From: Arthrinium phaeospermum | Lineage: Eukaryota > Ascomycota > Sordariomycetes > Amphisphaeriales > Apiosporaceae | Length of the DNA: 64,000 nucleotides | Assembly: GCA_006503535.1 (NCBI GenBank) | Contig: QYRS01000001.1 | Span: 2,852,001-2,916,000, forward strand | Direction: 5' to 3' | Translations under genes and position numbers: made by a program | The notes under the pieces: generated by a model | What the model was told of the DNA's origin: nothing | The model's input: the letters and a program-made list of their open reading frames with translations, nothing else | Database searches by the model: none | Shown: piece by piece, positions 24,923 to 35,900 of the stretch | How positions within the stretch are numbered: position 1 is the first letter of the stretch | How the letters are laid out: every line of letters starts with the position of its first letter

Positions 24923-26038
24923 CTAAACAGATGCGCCTAGTACGAAATCAGGTTTGAATGCAAAGCGTTTCGCGCGGATGTACGAAGAGATGTCCCTCTG
25001 CTGGGCACACTCGTTCAAGAAGTCGTGGACCTGGGGCAGGACGAAGCCCTGCTCGGCCAGGTCGCCCTCAAACTCGGGCAGCTGGATCAGGTTGAAGGGC
25101 TCGGAGCGGGCCTTCTCGGACGAGTCGTCGACCAGGACCGTGTTGGTCTGGTCCCAGCGCTGGCCGAGGCGGCGGGCCAGGTCGGCCCAGATGACGGAGA
25201 GGCGCTTGTAGCACTGGACGCGGTTGTTGTAGTCCTCGGGGGAGAGGCCGAGGGTGTCGCGGCCCCAGATGGCCACGAGCTTAGCGCGCTCCTCGGGGGT
25301 GAGGAGCTGGTTGGCCATCTTGTGGACGTTGTCGGGCTTGGCCGACGACCAGATGGCCACGCAGAAGGCGTTGAGGCAGTAGTCGAGGAACTGGCGTGTG
25401 TGGGGCCGCTCCACGAACCGCGACGGGTTCTTGCGGCTCGGCCGGTACAGCAGGGTCCCGTTGAGGTCAATAACCACCAGGATCCGGCGCGGCTCCGGCA
25501 GCGGCGTGGGCGGGATCGCCGACTGCGCCATGTATTGCGCCGAGGGGTCGGGCACCCCGCCCGAGGCCTTCGAAGGAGGGAAGTAGGGTCTGACTTCCGG
25601 GACGGTCTTGTTCTGATTCCGGTTCTGATTATGGCCCTTCTTGGGAAATGGAGCGTGGGCTTTCACGGGCGGAGGCTTAGCTGGAAGGCCATTCGATTTC
25701 TTCTTGTTCGGCATCGTGTCGACCTTAGCCTCTGTCGCACGCTGGTTCAGCGGTGACATGTTGGCGGGTTGGGGGGATACAGGCACTCTAGAGATGCTGT
25801 AGGGAAGCGGTTTTGACAGCGCTGCCGATTGGCCTAGTTCAGGCGCATCGGTATGTACAGTATATATAGCCTGCGAAGAAGGGCGTAAGCTGGTTGCTGG
25901 AAGTGTTGGAAGCCTGGCATCGGGCCCAGATTGCGACGGATTGGTGAGAGTCGAGTTGGCTCTTCGGACCTGACTGCACCACGTCCGGCGCACAGCAGTG
26001 TTGGAAGAGGCAGACCACGCAGAAACCAGGAACCGCAT
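24923..26038 (-). CDS. FCP1/NIF-like HAD-fold protein, probably mitochondrial
   Basis: Single-exon, 371 residues. The N-terminus (MRFLVSAWSASSNTAVRRTW) is rich in R, S and A with no acids and looks like a mitochondrial presequence. A disordered basic/proline-rich stretch runs to about 180. The NLI-interacting-factor (FCP1 homology) domain follows at about 185-350. HAD motif I reads VVIDLNGTLLYR instead of the usual DxDxT, so the first Asp (nucleophile) is kept but the second (acid/base) is Asn. Motif II-like FCVAIWSSA and motif IV-like VLVDDSSEKA are present. By fold it would be a Ser/Thr phosphatase or a Tim50-type non-catalytic receptor. The Asn replacement makes normal phosphatase activity doubtful. 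It is divergent from RRP36 with 300 bp between the ATGs. Confidence 0.85.
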   Translation of the reverse strand: MRFLVSAWSASSNTAVRRTWCSQVRRANSTLTNPSQSGPDARLPTLPATSLRPSSQAIYTVHTDAPELGQSAALSKPLPYSISRVPVSPQPANMSPLNQRATEAKVDTMPNKKKSNGLPAKPPPVKAHAPFPKKGHNQNRNQNKTVPEVRPYFPPSKASGGVPDPSAQYMAQSAIPPTPLPEPRRILVVIDLNGTLLYRPSRKNPSRFVERPHTRQFLDYCLNAFCVAIWSSAKPDNVHKMANQLLTPEERAKLVAIWGRDTLGLSPEDYNNRVQCYKRLSVIWADLARRLGQRWDQTNTVLVDDSSEKARSEPFNLIQLPEFEGDLAEQGFVLPQVHDFLNECAQQRDISSYIRAKRFAFKPDFVLGASV

Positions 26039-26338
26039 AAGTACGATGTTCTACCTATATACGCAGACACTGCAACTACTACACTTGAAGTGTTCCAGCA
26101 GAGGAATGCGTAAGCGCAGGTGCGCGCTGGTAGCAATGCTATCGATAAACTTTTGGCTTATCGATTGCCGCCCCACCATAAAATAAGTAACCAGCAGGAA
26201 CTTAGTTACATGAATGTGAGCTTGGTGGGGAGGATCTAAGTACGGAGATAAGTTGAGTACCTACACAATAACATCACTTACTCGGGATTCTTTGGTGCAG
26301 TTGGCTGGCGTGTGTATAAGCTCGTCCACAGCAAAGCA

Positions 26339-27325
26339 ATGGCACCCAATAACAGAACCATGGTGCGATCACAATCGAGCAAGCGGAAATTTTCCTCTGA
26401 GCCCTCCGCTGGGCTTCAGAGACGAGTCCGAGCCAGGAAAGAAGAAGAGCCCGAGATCCTGGGCGACAGCAGCCCATCAGAAGAAGACGATGTAGATGAC
26501 CAAGACGGTTCCCAAGGCAGTGGGGAGGATGAAGAGGATGAGGACGATCAATCGGGATCAGAGGACGACGACGAAGAAGACGGCCCATCTCTAGACCCAT
26601 CGCAAATATCCTTCGGCGCCCTCGCCAAAGCCCAAGCCTTGATGCCGAACCGGCGGAAGAACGCCCGAAAAGACGAAGAAGAAGACTCGGACAACTCAGA
26701 CGTCTCCGAGGAAGACACGAGGGGAATGGGCGCATTTGACGACAAGCCCAGCGACCGCAAACACGCCCTGCAGAAGCGCAGCAGCAAGCACGCCCCGATG
26801 GAGGTGACGGCCAAGCGCGCGGTGACGCGCAAGCGCGAGGTGGTCTCGGTGCCCAAGGTCGTGGCGCGCGACCCGCGCTTCGGCCCCGTGGGCACGACGT
26901 CGTACAGCCGCCACCCCAACCCGGCGATGGAGGAGGAGGCGACGCGGCGGAACTACGCCTTCCTGGACAAGTACCGGGACGACGAGCTGGCGGAGCTGAA
27001 GAAGCAGGTCAAGAAGACGCGGGACCCGGCCGCCAAAGAAAAACTGCAGCGCGAAATCATGTCGAGACAGTCGCGAAAGCAGATGTTGGAGCGCCGGGAG
27101 GCCGAGCGCGCCGTCGTGGCCGAACACAAGCGCCAGGAGAAGGAGCTTGTCAAGGAGGGCAAGCAGCCCTTCTACCTGAAGAAGAGCGAGCAGAAGAAGC
27201 GCGCCATCATGGACCGCTTCGCCGGCATGAAGAAGGGCGAGGTCGACAAGGCTATCGAGCGCAAGCGCAAGAAGCTCGCCTCCAAAGAGCGCAGGGAAAT
27301 GCCCATGGAGAGGAGGGAACGCTAA
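26339..27325 (+). CDS. RRP36: rRNA processing protein Rrp36
   Basis: Component of the 90S pre-ribosome / SSU processome needed for early pre-18S cleavages in the nucleolus. Single exon, 328 residues from the ATG at 26339. A second in-frame ATG at 26360 would give 321 and is equally possible. An acidic N-terminal region (about 25-85, runs of E, D and S) is followed by the conserved Rrp36 core: VARDPRFGP, NYAFLDKYRDDELAELKKQ, then the very basic helical tail with KKSEQKKRAIMDRF and ERKRKKLASKERREMP near the C-terminus. Charge segregation and core motifs fit the family well. It is convergent with COQ8 (180 bp apart). Confidence 0.94.
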   Translation: MAPNNRTMVRSQSSKRKFSSEPSAGLQRRVRARKEEEPEILGDSSPSEEDDVDDQDGSQGSGEDEEDEDDQSGSEDDDEEDGPSLDPSQISFGALAKAQALMPNRRKNARKDEEEDSDNSDVSEEDTRGMGAFDDKPSDRKHALQKRSSKHAPMEVTAKRAVTRKREVVSVPKVVARDPRFGPVGTTSYSRHPNPAMEEEATRRNYAFLDKYRDDELAELKKQVKKTRDPAAKEKLQREIMSRQSRKQMLERREAERAVVAEHKRQEKELVKEGKQPFYLKKSEQKKRAIMDRFAGMKKGEVDKAIERKRKKLASKERREMPMERRER

Positions 27326-27505
27326 ATGGGAGAATACCACGAGGCGGAAAGATCTTGAGTGCTGGAGGAGACTGTCTATATTTTACAGGAGAAGTTTACA
27401 GCATTGATACCAAAAGGGGTGGTAGCCCTATATCCGGCCATCCCCTAAATCTAAGCCATCCTCCAATCTTACAGCGTGATATCCGTTCTATCTAGTGTAC
27501 ATATA

Positions 27506-29794
27506 TTACTTTTGCCCGTGAAAATCGACATTGGTAACCGCCTTCTCGAACATCTCGCGACACCGAACTTTGCTTCCCAGTTTGGCGCACAGCAAAAAGG
27601 CGCCGCTCAGCTTCCGATGCAGACTGTAGGTCTCCTCGGGCGGGGGCGCCAGTCTTTCCCGGATCATGACGGGGATCAAGGCCTTGACCCGCTCCGTGAT
27701 GGTCTGGTCCTTGAAGTCGTACACCTCCGGGGCGCTGTCGAGGAACGGCTCCGCGAGCGTGAGCACGCTCGCGATGTGCGCATCCAGCATGGTCCGGCTC
27801 TCGTGGCCGGTCAGGTAGCCGAGTTTCTCGGAGAGGTCCTTGACGGTCTGGCGGTCGGAGCGCGAGGCCGCGGCCAGGAGGCCGACGTACTGGACGACGA
27901 ACTCGTCCGGGTAGGCGCGCGAGGCGCCAAAGTCGAGCAGCTCGAGCTTGTGCGTCTGGGCGTTGTAGAGGAAGTTGGTCCAGTTGGGGTCCGTCTGCAT
28001 GAAGCGGAACTCGGTGATCTCCCGCAGGCAGAGGCGCAGGATCTGCGTGCCGATCCAGTCGCGCTGCTCTTGGGTGAAGGACGTCACGCGCGTGACCCCG
28101 ACGCCCTCCATGTACTGCATGGTCAGCACGTGCTTGCCCGACGCCTCGGCGTGGATCTTGGGCACCGTGAAAACGTCGGGCTCGTCGGCCAGCAGCTCAC
28201 GGTATTTCTCGCCACACTCGGCTTCGCGCACGTAATCGCATTCCCAGCCGAGCTCTGTGCGGGCGTTGTCAATGGTCTTGTTGAGGTAGAGACCCTTGGG
28301 CAGCATGTTCGAAGCTGCAAGGAGCATAGACAAGTTGTCCAGATCCGAATTAATCGAATCCGCCACCCCTGGGAACTGGATCTTGACTGCGACCTTCTCG
28401 CCTGTGGATTTGAGAGTGGCGCGGTGCACCTGGCCGATCGAGGCCGCGGCTATAGGCTTGTCATCGAACTCGTCGTAGAGATCTCTCCATTCCGCACCGA
28501 GACTCGCCGCCATGACGCGGTCGCGCTGCCAAGCTGGCATGTAGTCCGCCTTGTCCTGAACCCGCTGAAGAACCTCTTGGATTTGCGGGGGCAGCATCTT
28601 CGCGTCCTGGAAGCTCATCATCTGACCAAACTTCAGAGCTGCGCCTCGCATACGGGACAGCTTGGCGACCAATCTCTCCATATTACCGGCGCTGAGAAGG
28701 ACAGAACCCTGACCACCACCGCCGAAACCCCTGCTGAAGCCTTCGGTGATAGCTCCACCGAGCATTCCAGCTGCCAGGCCACCATAGTTCCATAGTCTGC
28801 CGAACCGAGTAGATGGTACTTTGGATTCTCGTAATACATAAGCAGGCTTCGCAGGCTGCTCTAGTGGAACCTCCGAGGATAGGCTCCCCGTTTGGGACGA
28901 GGGTTGAGCAGCAGCCTGTGCTAGAACCTCGTCAACCATTTGCGTGTGCTCTTTCTCAGCACTACTCTTTGGAATAGTCGATGCTTCTGACGCCAAATCG
29001 GGCTTTGCTTTGGGTTGTTGAGGTTCTTGCACAGTAGGCGTAACAGTACCCGCGGAAGACAGCTGGTTGGATAGTGGTTCACTCCGTTCCGCGTCATGTC
29101 GAGATTTTGCATCACCCTCCAAGTCTTCGGCTATAGGTGCTACTTCTGGGGACTTTTTGCCGTGTCCGTAATCCTTGAACCAGCTAGGGGTTGAAGGTGC
29201 TGCGACGGGACGCTTCTTTCCGATGTAATCCGGTTTTCCGTCAAGCAAATGCGCCCCTCGGCTTGTGTGGAAGGCATTGGCTATATCCGCACCAACGGGG
29301 GCGTCATCCAGCGATTGCGTCTCGAGACGAGCAGCAACAGTGTCTGAAGCCTGCGGGTTGGCTGACTCATATGAGGCGGGCACCTTCTTCAATGAGCTTA
29401 TCCCGGGGATATCGTTATGAAGAGTCTCGGGCTCGGTACGATACTGCGAGAGGCTCTGGTACTTGTCGTGCTGTTCCAACAGTGATGGGCCTGAGCTGTG
29501 TGTGAGTCCAGGGGCTGGTGTGGTTACTGGGGCTGCCGATGTACTTGGCCCAGCATTTGGAGACTCTGGTTGAACATCATGTTCTAAGGACCCAGGCTGT
29601 GATTCTTCCCTTCCGACTGCTTGCGATGCCGGACCGTACTGAGGCTGTTGTTGGTGCCTCAGCGACCTCGCGATGCTGGATGTTTTGCCGTAACGATCCC
29701 ACTGCCTAGCGCGAAGCTCCAAATGCTTGGATCCGACGGATTTAGAAGCTTTGGCGACGGCCGCCAAATCTATAAGAATGTCTGCCCACCTCAT
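27506..29794 (-). CDS. COQ8: Coq8/ADCK3-family atypical kinase (ubiquinone biosynthesis)
   Basis: UbiB-family protein-kinase-like ATPase that supports the coenzyme Q synthesis complex on the matrix face of the inner mitochondrial membrane. Single exon, 762 residues. The family-specific KxGQ motif is KFGQMMS at about 388-394. The alanine-rich loop AAASIGQVH replaces the usual glycine-rich loop. The ATP lysine lies in VAVKIQFPG, and the ExD signature is in ECDYVREAE. The catalytic segment is MQTDPNWTNF at about 597-606, and the metal-binding DFG starts at about residue 621. All UbiB hallmarks are intact. The region before the kinase-like domain is about 330 residues of low-complexity Ser/Pro/Gln/Thr, which makes the protein much longer than yeast Coq8 (about 500). 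A long N-terminal extension is common in moulds. Confidence 0.95.
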   Translation of the reverse strand: MRWADILIDLAAVAKASKSVGSKHLELRARQWDRYGKTSSIARSLRHQQQPQYGPASQAVGREESQPGSLEHDVQPESPNAGPSTSAAPVTTPAPGLTHSSGPSLLEQHDKYQSLSQYRTEPETLHNDIPGISSLKKVPASYESANPQASDTVAARLETQSLDDAPVGADIANAFHTSRGAHLLDGKPDYIGKKRPVAAPSTPSWFKDYGHGKKSPEVAPIAEDLEGDAKSRHDAERSEPLSNQLSSAGTVTPTVQEPQQPKAKPDLASEASTIPKSSAEKEHTQMVDEVLAQAAAQPSSQTGSLSSEVPLEQPAKPAYVLRESKVPSTRFGRLWNYGGLAAGMLGGAITEGFSRGFGGGGQGSVLLSAGNMERLVAKLSRMRGAALKFGQMMSFQDAKMLPPQIQEVLQRVQDKADYMPAWQRDRVMAASLGAEWRDLYDEFDDKPIAAASIGQVHRATLKSTGEKVAVKIQFPGVADSINSDLDNLSMLLAASNMLPKGLYLNKTIDNARTELGWECDYVREAECGEKYRELLADEPDVFTVPKIHAEASGKHVLTMQYMEGVGVTRVTSFTQEQRDWIGTQILRLCLREITEFRFMQTDPNWTNFLYNAQTHKLELLDFGASRAYPDEFVVQYVGLLAAASRSDRQTVKDLSEKLGYLTGHESRTMLDAHIASVLTLAEPFLDSAPEVYDFKDQTITERVKALIPVMIRERLAPPPEETYSLHRKLSGAFLLCAKLGSKVRCREMFEKAVTNVDFHGQK

Positions 29795-30648
29795 GGCCGT
29801 TACTGTTGCTGAGAGACTTGCTTGGTCATTGCATAATTAGCCGCGCTCTTCTACCAATTCACTGGGGCAGCATCCGTTTTCGTAAAGCAAGACGGGCCCT
29901 TGTGGTTTTGTATTACAGCGCCCAACTAGAAGCGCTTTCCGGTGAAAGATTTATGAGATGAAGAGATCATCGACGGACTCGGCCCCACAATACGTGGCTA
30001 GTGCGCTGCAATGATACCTTGTAGAATTGAATAGACACCGGATTCATTGCCGATGCTCAAAGCATTTAAATGGAATAATTAGTAGTATCACAATTAAATG
30101 CTTAAGTATACGAGTGTAGTGATCCGATTACTACTGTAAATATTATTGCTAATGTCTATTGCAAGCTCTCCGTGAAGCCTGGCTGTTTGATTGGTCCGAT
30201 GTCTTGTTGATGCCCCTACTGCCCTGTGTACAAGTGGAAAAGGTGCCATTCAATACATCAACCCTTGAACTAATGATTCGAATAGGGATGATGTACGGAG
30301 AGGCTGAGGATATTGCGGTTGATCCCCCTCACGAACGTGTAGAACCATTGCGATTCTTTGAGCAAACTGCTCCGGAATGTGATGATCGGTCAGCGGTTCA
30401 GCCACAGACTACTACATCGAGGGCGCCTCAAGCTTGGTGGTGCCCAGATACATACATAGCTAGGCCAGGTAGCAAGTAGGTTTCTGCGACGACGTCACAT
30501 CTCACCCCACAAAGTGCAACGTTCATCAAGGATCTCCCCAATCCACCTTGCTATAAAACAGTCTCTAGTATTAGTTTGGGGTCACTATACGACGTAGTAT
30601 GCAAGTCATAACCACTATTCAAAGGACGAAAATTCCGATAGAGTAACA
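29795..30648. promoter_or_regulatory. Divergent intergenic region, COQ8 / tRNase Z-like
   Basis: 854 bp between opposing start codons. An AT-rich core lies at about 30050-30150. No TATA box or coding sequence could be assigned with confidence. Confidence 0.45.
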
Positions 30649-31728
30649 ATGAGTCCCTCATTATTTGCCACTCCGCTTCCGCAATCCAAATCGTCCGACG
30701 TTCTGGAGTTCGCCTTCCCCAAACCGTATCATCAGTGGGTGCTGACGGGCAAGTCGAGGGCCGCCTGGCACACCTCGTTTGTCATCCCCCAGCTCAATCT
30801 TCTTCTCGATGCCGGCCTCATCGCCACTCGCCATCGCCCCAAACACATTTTCCTCACGCACGGCCACAGCGACCACACCCTACTGTCGCCCGCCTTCGTA
30901 GACCGGGAGGACCCCCCGGATGTCTTTTGTCCGGTCGAGATGAAGGAGGTCTTGGACCAGTACATTCTGGCCAAGACCCTGCTCAATCTCGGCGGCCTCG
31001 TGACTGTCGAGGATGCGGGCCGAGAGGACTTCGAGCCTGTCGGCGAGGACGAGGTGAAGGACATCGTTGACGGGGACAATGCCGCCGAGGAACGCCGAGC
31101 CCGTGAGGACTCGCCGGACCGCTCTGCCCCGGACTGGCGGCACAAGCCCAAAAGCGGCCAGGTGCACTCGGATAACCGCTTCCTGCACACCCATGAGACG
31201 CACGGCCTGCGGCCCGGCGACGTCGTGTCTCTGGATCGCATCAAGGCCTCGGACATGAGCGCCGAGGCGTTCGCGTGCGACCACTCGATCCCCTGCCTGG
31301 GCTACGTGTTCCGGACGACGCGGCAGAAGCTGAAGGCGGAGCTGCGGACGACGTCGCAAAACGACATCAAGGGCCTGCGCGAGTCGGGCGCCAGCATCAC
31401 GGCGCCCCAGACCAAGCCCGTCTTCGCGTTCCTGGGCGACACCACGACCTCCGTCCTCGCGTCCGAGCCGGCGTGGCTGCGCGAGGGCATCCCCGTCGTC
31501 ATCACCGAGTGCAGCTTCCTGTGGGAGGAGCACCGCGCCCAGGCCGAGCGGACCAAGCACACGCTGTGGAGCGAGCTCGAGCCCGTGATCCGCAAGTTCC
31601 CCAAGACCACGTTCGTCCTCGTCCACTTCAGCCTGCGGTACGAGGAGCACGATGTCCGCGACTTCTTCCGGAAACTGCTCGATCCGCCCAAGAACATTGT
31701 GGTTTGGATAGGTGACGATCAGGACTGA
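30649..31728 (+). CDS. tRNase Z-like metallo-beta-lactamase
   Basis: Zinc-dependent hydrolase of the RNase Z group, whose members remove 3' trailers from precursor tRNAs. Single exon, 359 residues. The metal-binding motif is THGHSDH (His71, His73, Asp75, His76). Downstream ligands fit FACDHSIPCLGY (about residue 210), FLGDTT (about 262) and the RNase Z-type VHFSLRY (about 325). An extra acidic/charged insertion lies at about residues 128-175, between the first and second halves of the fold. The length is near the short (ELAC1-like) form rather than the ~800-residue long form. It could also be a fungal paralogue with another nucleic-acid substrate. The start ATG sits in a good context (aacaATGag). 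It is divergent from COQ8 and convergent with the DUF3433 gene. Confidence 0.85.
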   Translation: MSPSLFATPLPQSKSSDVLEFAFPKPYHQWVLTGKSRAAWHTSFVIPQLNLLLDAGLIATRHRPKHIFLTHGHSDHTLLSPAFVDREDPPDVFCPVEMKEVLDQYILAKTLLNLGGLVTVEDAGREDFEPVGEDEVKDIVDGDNAAEERRAREDSPDRSAPDWRHKPKSGQVHSDNRFLHTHETHGLRPGDVVSLDRIKASDMSAEAFACDHSIPCLGYVFRTTRQKLKAELRTTSQNDIKGLRESGASITAPQTKPVFAFLGDTTTSVLASEPAWLREGIPVVITECSFLWEEHRAQAERTKHTLWSELEPVIRKFPKTTFVLVHFSLRYEEHDVRDFFRKLLDPPKNIVVWIGDDQD

Positions 31729-32950
31729 GGGGGCATCATTGATTGCGGGGTTCTGAATGTCTGCCGTATTACCATCATATTCCCGCGCTTTCCGTCGTCC
31801 ACGCGGATTTCGCAACCCTTTTCCTACTCAATCAGAGCTTCTGCCATGATCGGCCTTTTCTTCAAGTAGACATCACCCCTTAGCACTTCCACATGAGCTC
31901 CTGCCTCTTAAGTGCAGTCACAGCAGACCTGTCTTGCCCCGTCGTCTATAAGCCGCATGACCAATCATCTCTAAATCACAGCATGCTGTGCTTAGTCTAC
32001 TCACAGACTGCCACTCCCAACCGCCACGGCTCTGAGCCTGGTTCAGGATGAGACTGTCATTTCATAAGGCTCGGACGTTCGCCAAACCCAAGATCTAGTA
32101 CATATAGTCGCATATTCTGGTCTTTTCTCTCATGGCCGAGACCTTGATGGGCAGACCATCGCTGCGGACGTGGCTAACGCGACGACCTGTTTCCATGGGT
32201 TGAAGCAGCAATTTCACCCACTGCCCTGACCATTACCATCAACAGTCATCGCACTGTTAACCCCGATCGTTCTGTGTTTTATCCTATCTTAAACTTTTAT
32301 CGCTGCGGGCTGTCAATTCGTGTTTTCGCCGAACCATGACCACGGCAAACTCTCAATGCTCACTCGCCCACCCCAGAAGCAAAGCAACATACACGCGCAC
32401 CTCAAGGAGCCCATCAATAAATATCCAAACAGACCCTTCCTCCCTTGACCGGGCCGGTGTAGCCTAGCGGTTAGTATTCTTATTCATATTATACTCAAAG
32501 GCAAGAGGGTTCAACTCCCTCTGCGGTCACTTTTTTTTTTCTCGACCTCTTCCGAGCATTGTTCTTTTTTCTACATTCGGATCTCCTCCCTTTCGCACCA
32601 ATACTCATTCAATAACACGTATATACCACCAGTCTCATATAGTATGCATTAGAACCGATGTAGTCATGATTACCTGTTGTGCTATAGTTGCGAGGCTCCT
32701 GGCTTAAAGCTACGATAAAGTAAGATTACTCGTAACGAACCGCCTAGGAAAGACAGTCTTGCAGTTTCTCGCGATATCTCTCGTAGAAGAGAAAACCGTT
32801 GATGTATGTAGAGATGTCGTCACATCCACATTATTATGGTACAATAGTAAATAGTCGCTAATTTTGCATACTCAAGGTTATATATATAAACTGTAAGGTG
32901 GTATATCCAATAACCCACATTCCCATCTTTATACATCGCAATAAACACAT
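31729..32950. other. Intergenic region with tRNA-like unit
   Basis: 1.2 kb between convergent genes. It is AT-richer than the flanks at about 32600-32950. The only structured element seen is the tRNA-like sequence at about 32447-32540. Confidence 0.5.
32453..32540 (+). tRNA. Degenerate tRNA-like sequence with poly-T terminator
   Basis: An internal A box (TAGCCTAGCGG, 32460-32470) and a B box (GGTTCAACTCC) lie at the right spacing. The T arm is perfect (GAGGG / CCCTC around TTCAACT, 32505-32521). The 3' acceptor half is TGCGGTC with A as discriminator, followed by a T10 run at 32531-32540 that would stop RNA polymerase III. The D stem and anticodon stem do not pair properly, no U33-plus-anticodon loop can be assigned, and the 5' acceptor half matches only in part. 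GACCG at 32447-32451 pairs perfectly with CGGTC at 32524-32528 but is six bases too far out. It is probably a decayed tRNA or tRNA-derived element, and an unusual intron-bearing tRNA is possible. Confidence 0.35.
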
Positions 32951-35900
32951 CTAACTTTCAATGTATTCCTCGCTTTCACGCCTCCTACTTGATCTTCCTC
33001 GAAACCGGGCCAGCCACGAAGTCGCATTGTCTTGTCCCTGCCACTCTGGGGTGCCTTCTCTGTCGACCTTGATCACGAACGGATCGGCGTCAATGCCGAG
33101 GTGTTCGTTGCCGTCTCTGTCAGTGTAGCGGCCAAAACTGTACGTGGTCTTGGGGGTCTTTTCTGCACCCTCGCCTTCTTCTTCCTCGCTGCTTCTGCTC
33201 GCTGGCTCCCAGTCCTGGTCGGTCAGCCTGCTTTTAGCGACATATCCCAGGATCGACCCAAGCGCGTCCGGGAAGCGGGGCAGGAACGACTTGGGACCGA
33301 AGGCATATACGACAATGGCTGTCACAACGTTGAGGGAGAGGAGGGTCATGCTGATGATGAAAGCAACATCGGCCATGAATATCTTGGTGACAGTGATTCG
33401 CCGGGTGCCTTGAGTGGTGGGTGCCGAGCTGGCCGCTTTCTCGAACAATGATGGGTTTTGTTGAAGCAAGGCCACGCTAAGCATTTTCGTGACCACCTCG
33501 ATCTCAGACGATAGCTTTTCAGGGTCGGGTAAAGGTGTTGTAGGGTCCGTGAAGGTGTTGTTTCGTACCGAGAGCAAGAAATTGATGGTCCCTTCGTTAT
33601 CCGTGGTGTTGTACCAGGAGATGTCCTGGTTCAGCCAGTACGGGGAGTCGAACGCGACTCTTTCCAGGGTTTCACGTACATGGGAACCGTTTCCCGGCCC
33701 CCATCCGAAAGGCCCAAGGTCACTTATCTTGCTGGCTCCGAGCACCCTCCCGGTACTGTCGACAGTAAGATTAAACTCGGCCGTGGCAAAACTCGGCTGA
33801 CATTCGACACCAGCTATCTCCACATTCCTGATTATTGCGCTTTCATTGTCGGTCATCCTTCGAGCATAGGCTCGAACCTGGGCTCGGTAAAAAGGCTCGC
33901 CACATTGATCAAGAGGCAGCGGTATGTCCGTGCCAAGCTGTCCCGTTCGGTTGAGGAGGTTTTCTGCGAAGAGGGTGGCATTAAGGCACTTCAACCACGG
34001 GGCCGATATGGGGGCGACGGACCCGGTGCTGGCGGATTGCTCCGAAAACTGCGGGGGGTCAAGATTGGTTCTCGTCAGGATAGTGCGAGGCAAGGGCTTG
34101 CAAGATGGCACAGTAGTGACCCCATATGTCCGTGCAGTATAAGACTCGGCAGCAACGCCCAGCATGTGATCGAGGTCGAAAGGTAAGAAGTAGTACTCTT
34201 CAGTGAGCCATGGCGGTAGTTTGGTGCCGGTCGTCCAGTGGACATTCGCAATGGTGAAGTGGTCGGTGAAGCCTTCCGGCGAGGCCACTACCTCAGCTAA
34301 GCTCGTTAAAGAGTCGTTGTTAATAGTTGGGATCTGGAGTGTGGATATCTCGACCGGTTCGTCCTCGATCACAGGGAGCTCATTGAAGAGAGCCCCAAGA
34401 CTGACGGATAATACATTGGCAAGGATGGAGATGGTGCAAACAAGGCCAAGCAATAGATGCCTTGCTTTGGCTGCCTTCCAAACAAGCAACTGTGGAGGTA
34501 GTGAAGTGTATCTCAAGTCGATGGATTTATGCCCTGGGCTGTGGCCCCGCTGCAGTTCGGCAAAAGGTTGGATCGTGGCCAAAAGGCGATTCAGAAGGAC
34601 CCAGAGAGACTCGACCAGTGTGGCAAAAACAATAGGAACATAGTTTTCCAGCACCCCAAGAGCCAGTTGGCTGTCCATTGGTAGTGGTAGTCCTGCAAGG
34701 CATGTCAGTGGCCGATCAAATTCTATCGAGATACGCGGGTGGGAAATCGTTTCTTACCTTTCAAACGTCGCTCGATGACTTTCAAGTAAGTCAAATACGA
34801 CAGCGCTGCTATCAGAACCAACACGAAGACAAGACCACTCAGTGGTGCCATTACTATGGGCACAGCTGGCTTATACAGGTGAGAACAGTGGCGGTCGGTA
34901 TCGGGGCCCTCGGCGTTTTGCGAGTCAACAATATCCACCTGGTTATGTCCTACATCTCCAACGATCCGTAGACAGAAGCAGTACCCTTGCAGAGCTTTTC
35001 GTAACTCATCATCACTCTCGGCGTCTATTCCGGATAGGACCGTCCTAAGCAAGTTGCTATGCTTAGCTAAGTTTGCAACTTCTCTGATAGAGACGGGGTC
35101 GGAGGTCAGTTTACTATGGCCACGCCGGCATGACCAAAGCAAGCACAAGTCGAGGAGAGCCACGACGAGAAGTAGGGACTCGACCGCAATCGCAAAGCGC
35201 CGGCTCACAGTTATCCCATAGCGAGGAACATTGGCGGCGCCAGCCACGTACAAGTCTGGCCTCGCATCCAATGAGTTCATGCGACCCACTGCTAGCGAGA
35301 ACATGCGCTGATGCATCGCCTCGAAGGTTTTAGTGAGACGCTCTGGGTCTTTGTAGACGGATAAGTCGGTGACATTTCCCCCTAGAGCGAAGCCCAACAT
35401 ATTCGATATAGTTCTCTGCAGCCCGACTCCTTTGAAGTGGCGGTCTTCGTTCACTCGATAAAGGTACAGGTTCGAATCTGCTCCGTCTGACGTATCGGGC
35501 GGCTGTCCACCGCTCATGAATGCCTCGAAAGCTGTTGTGTTGAATTCGCTGATGTCGAGTGTCTCGGGTGCCCCCAGTGGCTGTATGGAACCGCCATGCT
35601 CATCATGGAGCACGGATTGATTCGAGGACAGAGTTGCTAGCACGGGTTGTTTCCAGTACCGGGTCTCGCAGAAAGAAGCCGTCATTTCCACCTGCCCAGG
35701 ACTCCAGTATCGATCCGTGTTCGAGAAGGTGTATTTGCTGTGTCGTTGAGCCCACACGACGAGTATTTGGTGGGAATTTTCACTAGAACAGAGGCGTGGT
35801 TGGTTGAGACCGTACTCCGACCAACTATTCGTCTCCCACCCGATATAGTGCATTGTGTATGGCGACTCGTTGTCGACTGGGATGTTTTCTATCCTGCAGC

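Noticed and set aside
27476..28795. 439-codon open frame on the plus strand
   Set aside because: It is antisense to COQ8, whose protein is unmistakable. The frame is a by-product of codon bias.
30880..31815. 311-codon open frame on the minus strand
   Set aside because: It is a shadow of the tRNase Z-like gene and carries no family motifs.
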